Source: Neolewinella persica DSM 23188
GTDB taxonomy: Bacteria; Bacteroidota; Bacteroidia; Chitinophagales; Saprospiraceae
Direction of reading: 5' to 3'
DNA length: 47,608 bases
Assembly (NCBI RefSeq): GCF_000373105.1
Contig: NZ_KB890451.1
Location: 1,192-48,799 of the forward strand
Shown piece after piece: positions 9,201 through 16,935 of this stretch. Each line of letters begins with the position of its first letter. Position 1 is the first letter of the stretch. The translations under genes were made by a program, and so were the position numbers. The notes beneath the pieces were generated by a model. The model ran no database searches, was not told the origin of the DNA, and saw only the letters and a list, made by a program, of their open reading frames with translations.

Positions 9201-9868
9201 TAAGTGGAGACGGAGGAGAAGAAACCGGATTCGAGCCTGGATTCCTGGGCGTTGCCGGCTTTGACGCAAGGCACTACCAACGCCTCGACAAGCGCAGCAT
9301 CCTGGCCATTCGGTTGGCGGGCTCTACTAATTTCGGCGGTCAGAAACTCCTCTACTACCTGGGCGGAGCGGATAATAGCCTGCTTAATAATTTCAATAAC
9401 TCCATCCCTACCCCTCAAACCGGAGACTTTGTCTTTCAGGACCTGGCAAACCCGCTGCGCGGCTTTGACGTCAACATCCGCAACGGAGGAACCTACCTGC
9501 TCAGTAACGCAGAGTTAAGGGTTCCCATATTCAACTATATTTTCCGGAACCTTAGCTCGAAGTTATTACGCGACTTCCAGGTCATTTCGTTCTTCGATAT
9601 TGGCACCGCGTGGTCTGGTTCAGATCCATTTGACGAAGACAACCCGGTAAACATTACCACTTATCCCGATCCTAACCAACCAGGAGACAACGTAACCCCC
9701 ATCACGGTCCGGGTTCGCCGGTTTCGGGACCCGGTCATTTATGGCTATGGCTTTGGCGCAAGGACGACGGTATTTGGGTACTACATCCGGGCTGATTACG
9801 GCTGGGGTGTGGAGACTGGGCTGCGACAACCCGGCAAATTGCATTTATCGTTGGGGTATGACTTTTAA
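6260..9868 (+). CDS. Outer-membrane protein: peptidase-like head, beta-propeller, C-terminal beta-barrel
   Basis: 1202 residues with a signal peptide (MRLSLYLLCIFFTVGLFAQ). Residues about 25-280 resemble the gluzincin-like domain seen before TolB-type propellers (LPVWFKSGLVSYLGEDW is the usual post-active-site motif). The expected HExxH is replaced by REAMASVYIEH, so zinc binding looks lost. Residues about 285-510 hold WD40/TolB-like blades (LKVSPDGTRIAYVLNE, FSPSNQELAILYE, VVFASNRTG). The last 450 residues look like a beta-barrel (alternating strands, NYVKTEADNDPLFAGLNNFS, ending LHLSLGYDF with terminal Phe). Families of this kind are annotated as translocation protein TolB-like or as hypothetical. 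A role in outer-membrane or surface handling is inferred. The gene stands alone and converges with the next. Confidence 0.8.
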   Translation: MRLSLYLLCIFFTVGLFAQTSQVEFGKNRVQYHKDFDSWEQYESDNFITYWYGEGRDLGQSVVQMAEYDFGYIQKMLEHRMNEKVQLIVYRDVTDLKQSNIGSEEVFTLPGTQNLGRSASYISATQTKFLGNKAFVYFNGDHTDLRRQVREAMASVYIEHMLYGSSVQEVVQNAVLLNLPVWFKSGLVSYLGEDWNTEKDDQLRYLLTNGEYETFRDLAAEYPQLAGHSFWNYVAESFGKPTVSNLLYLTRINRSVENGFLYVLGSNYDNILFNWGEYYRNRYTEELAGRAQPGGTEIPIKNKRQLPITNLKVSPDGTRIAYVLNEIGRYKVYLQNLQTGEREVVFKGGQRNLLQATDYDYPFLDFSPSNQELAILYEFRDKIKLIRRDLNTGEDVSEAFAVTLDRVFSMAYADPGRMIISASAKGHTDLFYYVPGQRQLQRITNDFWDDLDAVPVNIRGRQGVVFASNRTGLKIEPSRLDTVLPIGNFDLFYYDLESKSGELVRISDTPFGNESQPAPIDGSHFSFLSDVSGIVNRYQAHLEDYLDHYEKTIYLNDGSEITLHADSMLTTLDTTLIDSINVFPIIKERAVVEAVTNLGRNIDQQDGSGKRPFGVETFASDDGQIIRSFTFDTTLNVRVTPTKFRQRTYLAAGQAVPVFTTTGTRGDDGLIAPNKANPDALNAPEEEEAYMFQTRFDDFVDPPAPEPIPEPENILLRDPTTSENTVAPAGADSTGLRPNLTVVTSPMNPRRTRQVNNLLRGERPILELNRTYKFIRGRIKPSRLTFRVNYVKTEADNDPLFAGLNNFSANPDGYTRQPLGILFKGNIIDLFEDYTIEGGVRIPTSFNGTEYFATFQNRKNRLDKIISVYRRNRRLEEGFFDVLRPNAPRLVEENTLLAQYGVRYPLDVFRSLRATATIRRDRVQTLPTELAALQSPPDNQQRIGARLEYVFDNTLNLATNLRMGTRYKVYADFYKSFNINLSGDGGEETGFEPGFLGVAGFDARHYQRLDKRSILAIRLAGSTNFGGQKLLYYLGGADNSLLNNFNNSIPTPQTGDFVFQDLANPLRGFDVNIRNGGTYLLSNAELRVPIFNYIFRNLSSKLLRDFQVISFFDIGTAWSGSDPFDEDNPVNITTYPDPNQPGDNVTPITVRVRRFRDPVIYGYGFGARTTVFGYYIRADYGWGVETGLRQPGKLHLSLGYDF

Positions 9869-9899
9869 TGGTGGGGTATACGAAGTTCGTAATAAACCA

Positions 9900-11507
9900 T
9901 TACTGTCCCAGACCTTCCAGCCTTCGCTCCCGCACAATCTCCGTCCATGCCGCCTCAACGTCTCTTTTGGGTGTGTCCCGGTAGTAGATGTAGCTGACCT
10001 CACGGGCGTAGGGTGTTGCGGTGCTGTCAATCAGCGTCACGTTTTCAAAATAGTCGGAGTCTCCTTGTGGCCAGTCGTGCACAACGATCTGACGATCAAA
10101 AGTAATTTGTTCGGGTACCCAAAGGAGGAAGCTGGCGTCAAAAGACACGGCTTCGGGTAGTTCATATTTCTTCCGATAAAAGTTCAAGGCTCCTGCTTCA
10201 CCATAGTGACCTCCTTCGATCATGCATTTTCCCTGTTCTTCCGGAGGTAGTTGGTGGTAAAACTCAGCCACCTTAGCCACCATTTCTTCCCAACCATGCA
10301 TATCTGCATAGTCCTGGCTGAGGTCACGGACGGAGCCATCTTCCCAACGCAGGCCGACATCAAATCCGTAATTATCCCGCATGTGTACTCCATAATCCTG
10401 CATAGTTTCTACAGGAAGCACCGGCAAGCCAAAGGGGATCAGGAACAGATTAAGTAGTAAGGGTGGGGCCAACCACCAGCTTTTTGCGTTCAGTTTTTCG
10501 GCCCAAAAACATCCCCCGGCAGCAAACAGAACGGCATAAGCACCAAAGGTGTAGTACGCCTTTCCACTTAGCAGTAACAGCAGCACAATCAGCAATAAGT
10601 AAGCAAAGCCCAGCGACCGGTAAGGCTTCAGTTTTTTGGAGCGCACCAGAAATATCAGCCCGGGGAACCAGATGATGATGCTTAGTGCGTGAAAGATGAA
10701 CTGTGGTAATAAGAAATCGGAAACGGACATATTAACGAGCTGGGTTTCCGATAATTCGCGCATATGGGATATGACCGGAAAATCGTAGCTGAACTGCCAC
10801 CAAAGGTTCGGAAGCCACATCAGCAAGGCGATGGCTGCGGCACGCCAAAAGTATTTACGCTGCAGTAATTTCCTTTCTGGCGTCATCAAGATACCCACCA
10901 GCAAGCCGGCCAGGTAGAATGCCACGCTGTATTTAGTCAGCAAGGCCAGCCCCGTGACAGCACCGAGGATATACCAATCTTTTGCCCGCCGGTGGTTAAC
11001 TACCCGCACCCAGGCCAACCCGATTAGCAGCCAGCAAAACTGGTTGAAGCTTACGGGTTGGAATAAATTGTTAGAGCCCAGATAGACGGGAGAAAGGAGC
11101 CAACCGGCCCCCGCCAGAAACTGCGCACGACGGTCACCTCCGAATTCCCTCACTAACTCGAAAACCAGCCAAATACTGAGCAGCCCTACTAGCAGCACCG
11201 GTAGTTTCGCTGCCCAGAGTGTACCCCCAAAAATTAGCTGACTGATACTTGCGACCCAACCGATCATCGGCGGCCCTTCCATGTATCCCCACATTGGATG
11301 ATGTCCTTCGGCGAGGTAGAGAAACTCGTCCCGGTGCAGACCGTATCCGCTGAGAATTGCGGTAAGGTGAAAAAGGACTTTTATGGTCAGTAAGGCCACC
11401 AGGCCTTTGACGAAAAGGAGCGGTTTAGCGGCAGTGTGGGTCATATAATGGGTACTGAAGTAGTTAAAGATGCTACCTCTTTTGCTATTACACGATCCGC
11501 CGGCCAT
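9900..11507 (-). CDS. Glycosyltransferase family 39 membrane protein
   Basis: 535 residues with about 10 hydrophobic helices. The first loop carries GYGLHRDEFLYLAEGHHPMWGYMEGPP, which includes the acidic pair of GT-C enzymes of the GT39/ArnT type. Such enzymes move a sugar from a polyprenyl-phosphate donor to protein or lipid on the periplasmic side. The periplasmic C-terminal part (about 380-535) is soluble. The first 21 residues (MAGGSCNSKRGSIFNYFSTHY) are poor signal-anchor material, and the ATG at 11444 (MTHTAAKPLLFVKGL) is an equally good start. The gene ends 31 bp from the convergent upstream neighbour and follows the HNH module by 20 bp. Confidence 0.85.
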   Translation of the reverse strand: MAGGSCNSKRGSIFNYFSTHYMTHTAAKPLLFVKGLVALLTIKVLFHLTAILSGYGLHRDEFLYLAEGHHPMWGYMEGPPMIGWVASISQLIFGGTLWAAKLPVLLVGLLSIWLVFELVREFGGDRRAQFLAGAGWLLSPVYLGSNNLFQPVSFNQFCWLLIGLAWVRVVNHRRAKDWYILGAVTGLALLTKYSVAFYLAGLLVGILMTPERKLLQRKYFWRAAAIALLMWLPNLWWQFSYDFPVISHMRELSETQLVNMSVSDFLLPQFIFHALSIIIWFPGLIFLVRSKKLKPYRSLGFAYLLLIVLLLLLSGKAYYTFGAYAVLFAAGGCFWAEKLNAKSWWLAPPLLLNLFLIPFGLPVLPVETMQDYGVHMRDNYGFDVGLRWEDGSVRDLSQDYADMHGWEEMVAKVAEFYHQLPPEEQGKCMIEGGHYGEAGALNFYRKKYELPEAVSFDASFLLWVPEQITFDRQIVVHDWPQGDSDYFENVTLIDSTATPYAREVSYIYYRDTPKRDVEAAWTEIVRERRLEGLGQ

Positions 11508-11527
11508 AATTGTTACTCCATAAGCCC

Positions 11528-11953
11528 CTATTTTTCTACCTCAATGATCCCCGATTCGATCAATATTCCCCGTGCCTGCACCCGGTTAACGTCATTCAGA
11601 TTAAGGACCTTTATGGTACCTAGTCCAATTTCCGTACGGGCAACAATAAGGCCCGAGGGACGAACCTGAAAGTGCTGACCCCAGCTGTCTTTACGTGGAT
11701 TATAGAGCCGGATGAGGGCGTCTTTATACTCGTGCCAGGCGGCAATGCTACTACCCTTGCTCAGGTTACAGAGGCGGCAGGCCAGGGCCAAATTGCCAAA
11801 GGTGGTGGAGCCGCCCTGTTTTTCGCTGATGATGTGATCGATGTGATAAGCGGCGAAGGCAACAGCCCGGGGAACACGGCAGTATTCGCAGCAATTGTCG
11901 GCTGCTTCGGTGATTTGCCGGCGAAGAATAACGGGGATGTACGTTTTACTCAC
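11528..11953 (-). CDS. HNH endonuclease (partner of the overlapping small gene)
   Basis: 141 residues. The HNH/ββα-metal core is clear: CCEYC (21-25), YHIDHIISEKQGGS (catalytic H40 preceded by D39), N54, then CRLCN (59-63) with the second Cys pair and K66. The tail contains YNPRKDSWGQHF and IGLGTIKVLNLND, a conserved extension that I recall from a family common in cyanobacteria and Bacteroidota. The start overlaps the stop of the upstream small gene by 4 bp (ATGA), so the two are translationally coupled. A DNA nickase or nuclease activity is expected from the family. The biological role of this pair is not established to my knowledge. Confidence 0.9.
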   Translation of the reverse strand: MSKTYIPVILRRQITEAADNCCEYCRVPRAVAFAAYHIDHIISEKQGGSTTFGNLALACRLCNLSKGSSIAAWHEYKDALIRLYNPRKDSWGQHFQVRPSGLIVARTEIGLGTIKVLNLNDVNRVQARGILIESGIIEVEK

Positions 11954-12297
11954 GCCTTCATCAGGCGGCGGTAAGCGCGGGCTTTAGCCATCCGTACCAT
12001 GTGTTCAGCAACGCGGTAGTGCTCCAGTTCTATTTTTTCCTCGAAGGTGAGGTGACCGGCTTCATTTTTGGCGGAGAGTTCCTCCAGGCGTTGCTCTTCG
12101 GCTTCGCTGGTCTGCAATTCCATGACCATTTCCGGGGATGGAAAGTCCGAAAGAACATCGATGACCCGACTTAAAAGTTGGCTTTGTGCGGCCATGAGGG
12201 AAGCGTTGAGTTGTAAATATAACGATTTTTGGGGGGAGAAAAGTTTTCGAGGGGTAGTATTTGGCGGGAACGCAGGTGCTGGAGGAAGGATTTTCAA
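11950..12297 (-). CDS. Small helical partner of the HNH endonuclease
   Basis: Up to 115 residues from an ATG at 12297. A better start is probably the ATG at 12195 (MAAQSQLLSRVIDVL), giving 81 residues, because the sequence before it is Pro-rich, lacks family character and contains a degenerate copy of the dispersed motif. The conserved part (EEQRLEELSAKNEAGHLTFEEKIELEHYRVAEHMVRMAKARA) is the hallmark of the small protein that precedes HNH endonucleases of this type in many genomes. It could be an antitoxin-like or regulatory partner, which is inference from coupling only. Confidence 0.75.
   Translation of the reverse strand: MKILPPAPAFPPNTTPRKLFSPQKSLYLQLNASLMAAQSQLLSRVIDVLSDFPSPEMVMELQTSEAEEQRLEELSAKNEAGHLTFEEKIELEHYRVAEHMVRMAKARAYRRLMKA
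12261..12280 (-). repeat. Dispersed 20-bp motif, degenerate copy
   Basis: Minus strand AGCACCTGCGTTCCCGCCAA has 3 mismatches to the consensus. It lies in the doubtful N-terminal extension of the small HNH partner, so it may in fact be intergenic. Confidence 0.45.
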
Positions 12298-12480
12298 GGA
12301 GCAAAGTGGGCGTATGGCTCCGGCTTATTGGCTTTAATGAATTGGATAGGCCCTAAAGCTAAAGTCGTCAGGCAACCGCCCCAAAATCATAAGGCTGTTT
12401 CATTTTTTTAAAATCAACTAAGCCCGGAACAGCCTGAAGGCCGTAAACCCTCACGGCCTGAAGACCGGGCAACCTTTCCT

Positions 12481-12500
12481 TGCACCTGCGGCCGCGCCCA
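12481..12500 (+). repeat. Dispersed 20-bp motif, perfect intergenic copy
   Basis: TGCACCTGCGGCCGCGCCCA matches the consensus with no mismatch outside the NN centre. It is clearly noncoding here, in the 449-bp gap before dnaB. Confidence 0.8.
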
Positions 12501-12511
12501 TTTTATAGTGA

Positions 12512-12594
12512 TCAGATTTCAGAGATCAGGATTCAGTAGCAGATTTCAGTATTCAGCGCCCGAAGGATAAAACGTCGCCCCTTGAATACTGAAA
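12512..12594. repeat. Array of 7-bp TCAGNNN words with inverted tail
   Basis: TCAG recurs at 12512, 12519, 12526, 12533, 12546 and 12553, a 7-bp step with one slightly out-of-phase unit near 12540. The complement of the word returns at 12583-12600. TTTCAGTATTCA (12544-12555) pairs perfectly with TGAATACTGAAA (12583-12594) across 27 nt. The rest of the 12298-12746 gap holds the dispersed motif and a short GGCCGT/ACGGCC hairpin near 12440-12455. Confidence 0.6.
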
Positions 12595-12729
12595 CCTGAA
12601 TATCGCCCCCTTCTCCACACCCCCTAACATTCCCACCAACATCAATTAGTCGTTTTCCACCCCCTTTTCCAGCCCTTTATACACATCTCTTGTTGGTAAA
12701 AGACCTGACGGGTTCCTGACGGTATTCCG

Positions 12730-12737
12730 TACATTTG
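12730..12737 (+). promoter_or_regulatory. Candidate -7 element for dnaB
   Basis: TACATTTG fits TAnnTTTG exactly and ends 9 bases before the dnaB ATG, which implies a very short leader. No good TTTG is seen at the -33 position, so confidence is low. Confidence 0.35.
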
Positions 12738-12746
12738 CAATAAGCC

Positions 12747-14288
12747 ATGGCAAAAGATAAAATTCAGAACCGCCGCACAAACGGCACCGACAACGGAACG
12801 TGGAGCAACCGCAGCAGACTGCAGGAGGCTAACCTGCCCGAGTACAGTAAACTGCCGCCACAGGCACCTGATCTGGAGGAAGCGGTACTGAGTGCCATTT
12901 TGATCGAGAAAGAGGCGATGACCAAAGTGCTCGACATTCTGGAAGCCGACTCTTTTTACAAACCCGCGCACCAGGCCATCTACCGCAGCATGCGCCGGCT
13001 GTTCGAACGCAGCCAGCCGATCGACCTGCTGATGGTGATGGAAGACCTCAAGAAAAACGAGGAACTCGAGCTCGTGGGCGGAGCGGCCTATCTTGCCCAA
13101 CTTACCAGTAAGGTGACCAGTTCGGCCAACATCGAATATCACGCGCGGATCGTGACGGAGAAATTCATCCAGCGTGAATTGATCCGGACCAGTACCGACA
13201 TCATCAAGAGTGCTTACGAAGACTCGACCGACGTGCTCGACCTGCTCGACAAGGCCGGCAACTACGTCTTCGAAATCACCGAACGCAACATGGGTAAGCA
13301 GGTGGCCGATATGGGCACCCTGGCCAACCAGCTCCTCGAACAGCTTACGATGCTGCGCGAAAAGGAGGACGGCCTGACCGGTGTACCGACCGGCTTTACT
13401 GAGCTCGACCGGCTTACTTCCGGCCTCCAAGGCTCTGATCTTATTATCATTGCGGCTCGCCCGGCAATGGGTAAGACAAGTTTCGTTCTCTCCCTGGCCC
13501 GCAACGCAGCTGTGGAATATGGCCGTGGTGTCGCCTTGTTCAGCCTGGAGATGAGTGCCGCCCAGCTGGCCGGCAGGATATTCAGTCAGGACGCCGAGGT
13601 CAATGGCCAGAAAATGCGTAATGGTAAATTTGACGACGACGAATGGGCCCGCCTGGTCGACGCCATGAACCGCATCGGCGAAGCGCCGATTTACATCGAT
13701 GATACCGCCGGTATCAACGTCTTCGAGTTGCGCGCCAAATGTCGCCGCCTGAAACTGGAAAAAAACATCTCGATGGTCATCATCGATTACCTTCAGTTGA
13801 TGTCCGGCTCCGGAGAGTCCAATAAAGGCATGAACCGGGAGCAGGAAGTCTCCGGCATTTCACGGGCACTGAAAGGTCTCGCTAAGGAACTGGAAGTACC
13901 GGTGATTGCGCTGTCGCAGCTGTCTCGTGCGGTGGAAACCCGGGGGGGGGATAAGCGGCCGCAGTTGAGTGACCTTCGTGAATCTGGGTCCATAGAACAA
14001 GACGCCGACATGGTCATGTTCCTCTACCGCCCCGAATACTACGGCATTGAAGAAGACGAGCAGGGCAACTCCCTTAAAGGTACCGCCACCGTCATCATCG
14101 GTAAAAACCGCCACGGTGAAGCCAAAGACATTCGCCTGGCTTTCGAGAGTGACTTTGCCAGATTCAGCGATCTCGACGATCCGGACTTTGACCTCCTGCC
14201 CGATTCGGCGATCCAGGCCGGGCAGCCTTATGGCTCTACTACTATTCCGTCTAAGATGAATACGGACGAGGAGGATATTCCTTTTTAG
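12747..14288 (+). CDS. dnaB: Replicative DNA helicase DnaB
   Basis: 513 residues. DnaB is the hexameric helicase that unwinds DNA ahead of the replication fork. The N-terminal DnaB domain (LPPQAPDLEEAVLSAILIEKEA..., about 35-140) binds primase. The RecA-like motor follows with Walker A ARPAMGKT (237-244), LFSLEMSA, Walker B VIIDYLQLM (D347), LSQLSRAVETR and the Arg-finger region IIGKNRHGE. The length is usual for Bacteroidota DnaB, and no intein interrupts it. The start at 12747 (MAKDKIQNRR) gives the N-terminus expected in this phylum. It is followed by the 14.3-kb word array and recA. Confidence 0.97.
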   Translation: MAKDKIQNRRTNGTDNGTWSNRSRLQEANLPEYSKLPPQAPDLEEAVLSAILIEKEAMTKVLDILEADSFYKPAHQAIYRSMRRLFERSQPIDLLMVMEDLKKNEELELVGGAAYLAQLTSKVTSSANIEYHARIVTEKFIQRELIRTSTDIIKSAYEDSTDVLDLLDKAGNYVFEITERNMGKQVADMGTLANQLLEQLTMLREKEDGLTGVPTGFTELDRLTSGLQGSDLIIIAARPAMGKTSFVLSLARNAAVEYGRGVALFSLEMSAAQLAGRIFSQDAEVNGQKMRNGKFDDDEWARLVDAMNRIGEAPIYIDDTAGINVFELRAKCRRLKLEKNISMVIIDYLQLMSGSGESNKGMNREQEVSGISRALKGLAKELEVPVIALSQLSRAVETRGGDKRPQLSDLRESGSIEQDADMVMFLYRPEYYGIEEDEQGNSLKGTATVIIGKNRHGEAKDIRLAFESDFARFSDLDDPDFDLLPDSAIQAGQPYGSTTIPSKMNTDEEDIPF

Positions 14289-14474
14289 TGAGTCTGTGAG
14301 TTGGTGAGTCGCCGAATGGCTGCCGCTGCTACCACTTTACTGAGTCTGTGAGTTGGTGAATCGCCGAGTGGCTACCACTCACTTCGCTCCGCTCGTTCGC
14401 CTGAGGTGAGCAAGCGAAGCGCCGCGAACAGCACTTGCGGCAGCAACTCAGCGACTCAGTGACTCTCCCACTCA
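14289..14474. repeat. Arrays of 8-bp TGAGTNNN words as a long inverted repeat
   Basis: Directly after the dnaB stop, octamers TGAGTCTG, TGAGTTGG and TGAGTCGC run in phase (14289-14312). They recur 52 bp on (14341-14364, one changed to TGAATCGC). Four complementary octamers of the type NNNACTCA occupy 14443-14474. The centre carries a CTTCGCT...AGCGAAG hairpin. The transcript would fold into a long imperfect stem, which may end dnaB transcription or insulate recA. No open frame with protein character is present. Confidence 0.65.
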
Positions 14475-14596
14475 CTCTTGGCGTCCAGACAACAAACATT
14501 TGTTTTATTTCAAACATTTTTTGTACGCACAAAAGCTACACAAAAGCCTTAATTGGCATAAAGTGAAAATATTTGTGCTTTTTTATGCGCAAAGTG

Positions 14597-14627
14597 TTGC
14601 GTAACATTGTTTGAGTGTTTATATTTG
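14597..14627 (+). promoter_or_regulatory. recA promoter
   Basis: TTG at 14597-14599 is followed after 20 bases by TATATTTG (14620-14627), an exact TAnnTTTG. Predicted initiation near 14633 leaves a leader of about 40 nt before the ATG at 14673. It also excludes the upstream in-frame ATG at 14607 as a start. Confidence 0.6.
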
Positions 14628-14672
14628 TGTCATCACAAAACAAAACTACTACTTTTTAAACAGCAGCTTATC

Positions 14673-15746
14673 ATGGCAGATATTAATAAAGAAACCGCCG
14701 CCAAACTTAAGGCCCTTCAGATGACGATCGATCGTCTTGACAAAGCCTACGGTAAAGGCACCATTATGCGCCTTGGCGAGTCGCAGGCCGCTAATGTTGA
14801 GGCCATTCCTACCGGCTCTCTTGGCCTCGATATTGCCGTTGGCATCGGCGGCCTTCCTAAAGGCCGGATCATTGAGATCTACGGCCCTGAATCTTCAGGT
14901 AAAACCACCCTGGCCATCCATGCCATTGCTGAGTGCCAGAAGCGTGGCGGTATAGCTGCCATCGTTGATGCAGAACACGCCTTCGACCGTTTCTACGCCG
15001 AAGCCCTTGGTGTTGACACCGACAACCTACTCATCAGCCAGCCCGACAATGGAGAGCAGGCGCTTGAAATCGCCGAAAACCTGATCCGCTCCGGCGCAAT
15101 CGACATTATCGTCGTTGACTCCGTTGCCGCTCTCGTTCCCCGTGCGGAAATAGAAGGTGAAATGGGCGACTCCAAAATGGGTCTCCAGGCCCGCCTCATG
15201 AGTCAGGCCATGCGGAAGCTGACCGGCACCATTGGTAAAACCGGATGTTGCTGTGTTTTCATCAACCAGTTGCGCGAAAAGATCGGTGTAATGTTCGGTA
15301 ATCCCGAAACCACCACCGGTGGTAATGCCCTTAAGTTCTACGCTTCCATGCGTCTCGACATTCGCCGTTCTGGTGCTGCCATCAAGGATAAGGAAGGCAA
15401 CGTCATCGGCAACCACGTGAAGGTCAAAGTAGCCAAAAACAAGCTGGCCGCACCGTTCCGCGTTGCCGAGTTTGACATCATGTACGGTACCGGTATTTCC
15501 AAGACCGGTGAAATCGTTGACATCGGCGTTGACCTGGACATCATCCAGAAGTCCGGCGCCTGGTACGCCTACGGCGACGCCAAGATCGCGCAGGGTCGCG
15601 AAGCGGCCAAGATTTTCATGGAGGACAACCCTGAAGTAGCCCTCGAGATCGAAACCAAGATCAAGAATAATCTGATGGGCATCGAAGAAGAACCCGCTGC
15701 TGCCAAGAACGGCAAAGGCAAGAAAGCTGATGTTGTGGAGGCATAA
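14673..15746 (+). CDS. recA: Recombinase RecA
   Basis: 357 residues from the ATG at 14673 ([16 protein letters not shown]). The frame is open back to 14607, but those 22 codons lack homology character and lie around the promoter. RecA coats single-stranded DNA, pairs homologous strands and triggers the SOS response. Visible motifs are the [13 protein letters not shown] start of the core, Walker [10 protein letters not shown] (71-79), the catalytic-Glu region VDAEHAFD, Walker [13 protein letters not shown], and the L2-loop region with [16 protein letters not shown]. The Lys-rich tail ([13 protein letters not shown]) is normal. A strong terminator follows. No LexA-like box was recognised upstream. 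Confidence 0.97.
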   Translation: MADINKETAAKLKALQMTIDRLDKAYGKGTIMRLGESQAANVEAIPTGSLGLDIAVGIGGLPKGRIIEIYGPESSGKTTLAIHAIAECQKRGGIAAIVDAEHAFDRFYAEALGVDTDNLLISQPDNGEQALEIAENLIRSGAIDIIVVDSVAALVPRAEIEGEMGDSKMGLQARLMSQAMRKLTGTIGKTGCCCVFINQLREKIGVMFGNPETTTGGNALKFYASMRLDIRRSGAAIKDKEGNVIGNHVKVKVAKNKLAAPFRVAEFDIMYGTGISKTGEIVDIGVDLDIIQKSGAWYAYGDAKIAQGREAAKIFMEDNPEVALEIETKIKNNLMGIEEEPAAAKNGKGKKADVVEA

Positions 15747-15796
15747 GCCACCATGCTTTGGCCGGAAAGAAATATCCTGTCTGAACTTTGATCTAC

Positions 15797-15833
15797 GCCC
15801 GCGCTCCTGACCTGGAGTGCGGGCGCTTTTGTT
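15797..15833 (+). terminator. Rho-independent terminator of recA
   Basis: GCCCGCGCTCC (15797-15807) pairs with GGAGTGCGGGC (15814-15824) with one G-T wobble and a 6-nt loop, and is followed by GCTTTTGTT. Confidence 0.8.
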
Positions 15834-15936
15834 ACCCTTACCTTGGTCCAATTGCATTTGCAACTTCCTCAACACAACGATACGTTGAACCTGCCGATCA
15901 TTCTATTAACCGAACTCCAACTCGTTACTCAAGGGA

Positions 15937-16557
15937 TTAATCTTTGGGCACAGCAGGGCGCTCTCCTTCAATTAACACCTCAAAACCCGCCCCCTCAGCC
16001 AGAAAACGAATGGCATCGATCAAAGTATTTCCCTCCAGGCGCGCCTCTTCCATAAGCTTACTCTTCAAAGCTTCAGCCCGCAGGCGATCTTTTGCCTCCT
16101 TATTCAACTTACTGTAATCCTCAGCCGTGAAACTGTTGAACCAGCTTTCTTCCAGGTTCCGATAGATCATCTCGTGGTCAATGGCCAAAATTTCTGGCTC
16201 AGGCAGGTTACCTAAGGTAATGGTACGGTTAGTTTCATTGACGTCGATGGTCAACTGCTCGAGATCATACCCTACCAAAACTGTTCCTTCGACTTGAACC
16301 GTCGCACTTTTCTCAAAAGAGAGATGCGTGGGCAAGGGAATATACAGGGTGACTTGTTTAGTTTTTGTAGAGTTGTACAGCTCGCTCACATCGCCTTCCA
16401 CCGTCACCAATTTGGTGACTTTCCGGATCTGCTCCAGTAAGACCGTCGCTTCTTCATGACTTGTCTGTCCTCCGGCATTAGAGAATCCCCAGAAAACAGC
16501 CAGGCCAAGTAGAAAGGCCAGTACTGCGGTAATGAGGATGGTATAAATGGTGCGCAT
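15937..16557 (-). CDS. DUF4230 domain protein
   Basis: 206 residues with one N-terminal membrane helix (TILITAVLAFLLGLAVFWGF). The body matches the DUF4230 pattern as I know it: LLEQIRKVTKLVTVEGDVSELY, then a beta-rich part (GTVLVGYDLEQLTIDVNETNRTITLGNLPEPEIL) and a helical tail beginning DHEMIYRNLEESWFNSFTAEDY. The domain is widespread and of unknown function, probably periplasmic and anchored. It converges with recA and is separated from the upstream minus-strand gene by a 375-bp gap that contains a REP-like element. Confidence 0.85.
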   Translation of the reverse strand: MRTIYTILITAVLAFLLGLAVFWGFSNAGGQTSHEEATVLLEQIRKVTKLVTVEGDVSELYNSTKTKQVTLYIPLPTHLSFEKSATVQVEGTVLVGYDLEQLTIDVNETNRTITLGNLPEPEILAIDHEMIYRNLEESWFNSFTAEDYSKLNKEAKDRLRAEALKSKLMEEARLEGNTLIDAIRFLAEGAGFEVLIEGERPAVPKD

Positions 16558-16720
16558 GCTTTGGTGTTTTGGACGATTGAATCGGTAGTTCGTGAATCAT
16601 CGAAGTTTATCACCTCTAATGTTCTCTATGTCTAACGGATGGTAGTGCAGAAAATTCACTCCTTCAAATGATTAGTAGACCAATACCACCAGGTACACTA
16701 CTAAGCGCTCTTAGATAACC

Positions 16721-16935
16721 TACGCGAATCCAGCGCTAACTAAAATAGCACTGATTAACTTAGTGAAATCCCGGTTTTGCAGGGGCGACCGCGAGGGTCG
16801 ACCCTACAAACCGGACGATTCGGGCCTTCGAGGCTACACCTCGACGGAATTACAGCATGATTTCTGTGCGGAGGTCCCTTGCGGGCACCAGTGCATCAAA
16901 ATACGGCTTCTGTTTTTAGCCGTTGATTCGCGTTA
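16721..16935. mobile_element. REP-like palindromic element 1
   Basis: The left end (16721-16745) reads TACGCGAATCCAGCGCTAAC. The complement of the right end (16913-16935) reads TAACGCGAATCAACGGCTAA. The two ends are imperfect inverted repeats about 215 bp apart. Inside are a nested hairpin at about 16770-16814 (CCGGTTT/AACCGG outer stem, CGACC/GGTCG inner stem), a CGAGG/CCTCG stem near 16830, and an imperfect one near 16872. The right end coincides with the TAA stop of the DUF3108 gene. Element 2 at 26868-26987 shares the ends. No transposase is present, so it would be non-autonomous. The remainder of the gap, 16558-16720, shows nothing recognisable. Confidence 0.6.

Noticed and set aside
12642..13430. 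262-codon minus-strand frame across the dnaB start
   Set aside because: Antisense of dnaB. The plus strand has full DnaB motifs.
15027..15875. 282-codon minus-strand frame opposite recA
   Set aside because: Antisense of recA, caused by codon bias. It also runs through the recA terminator.
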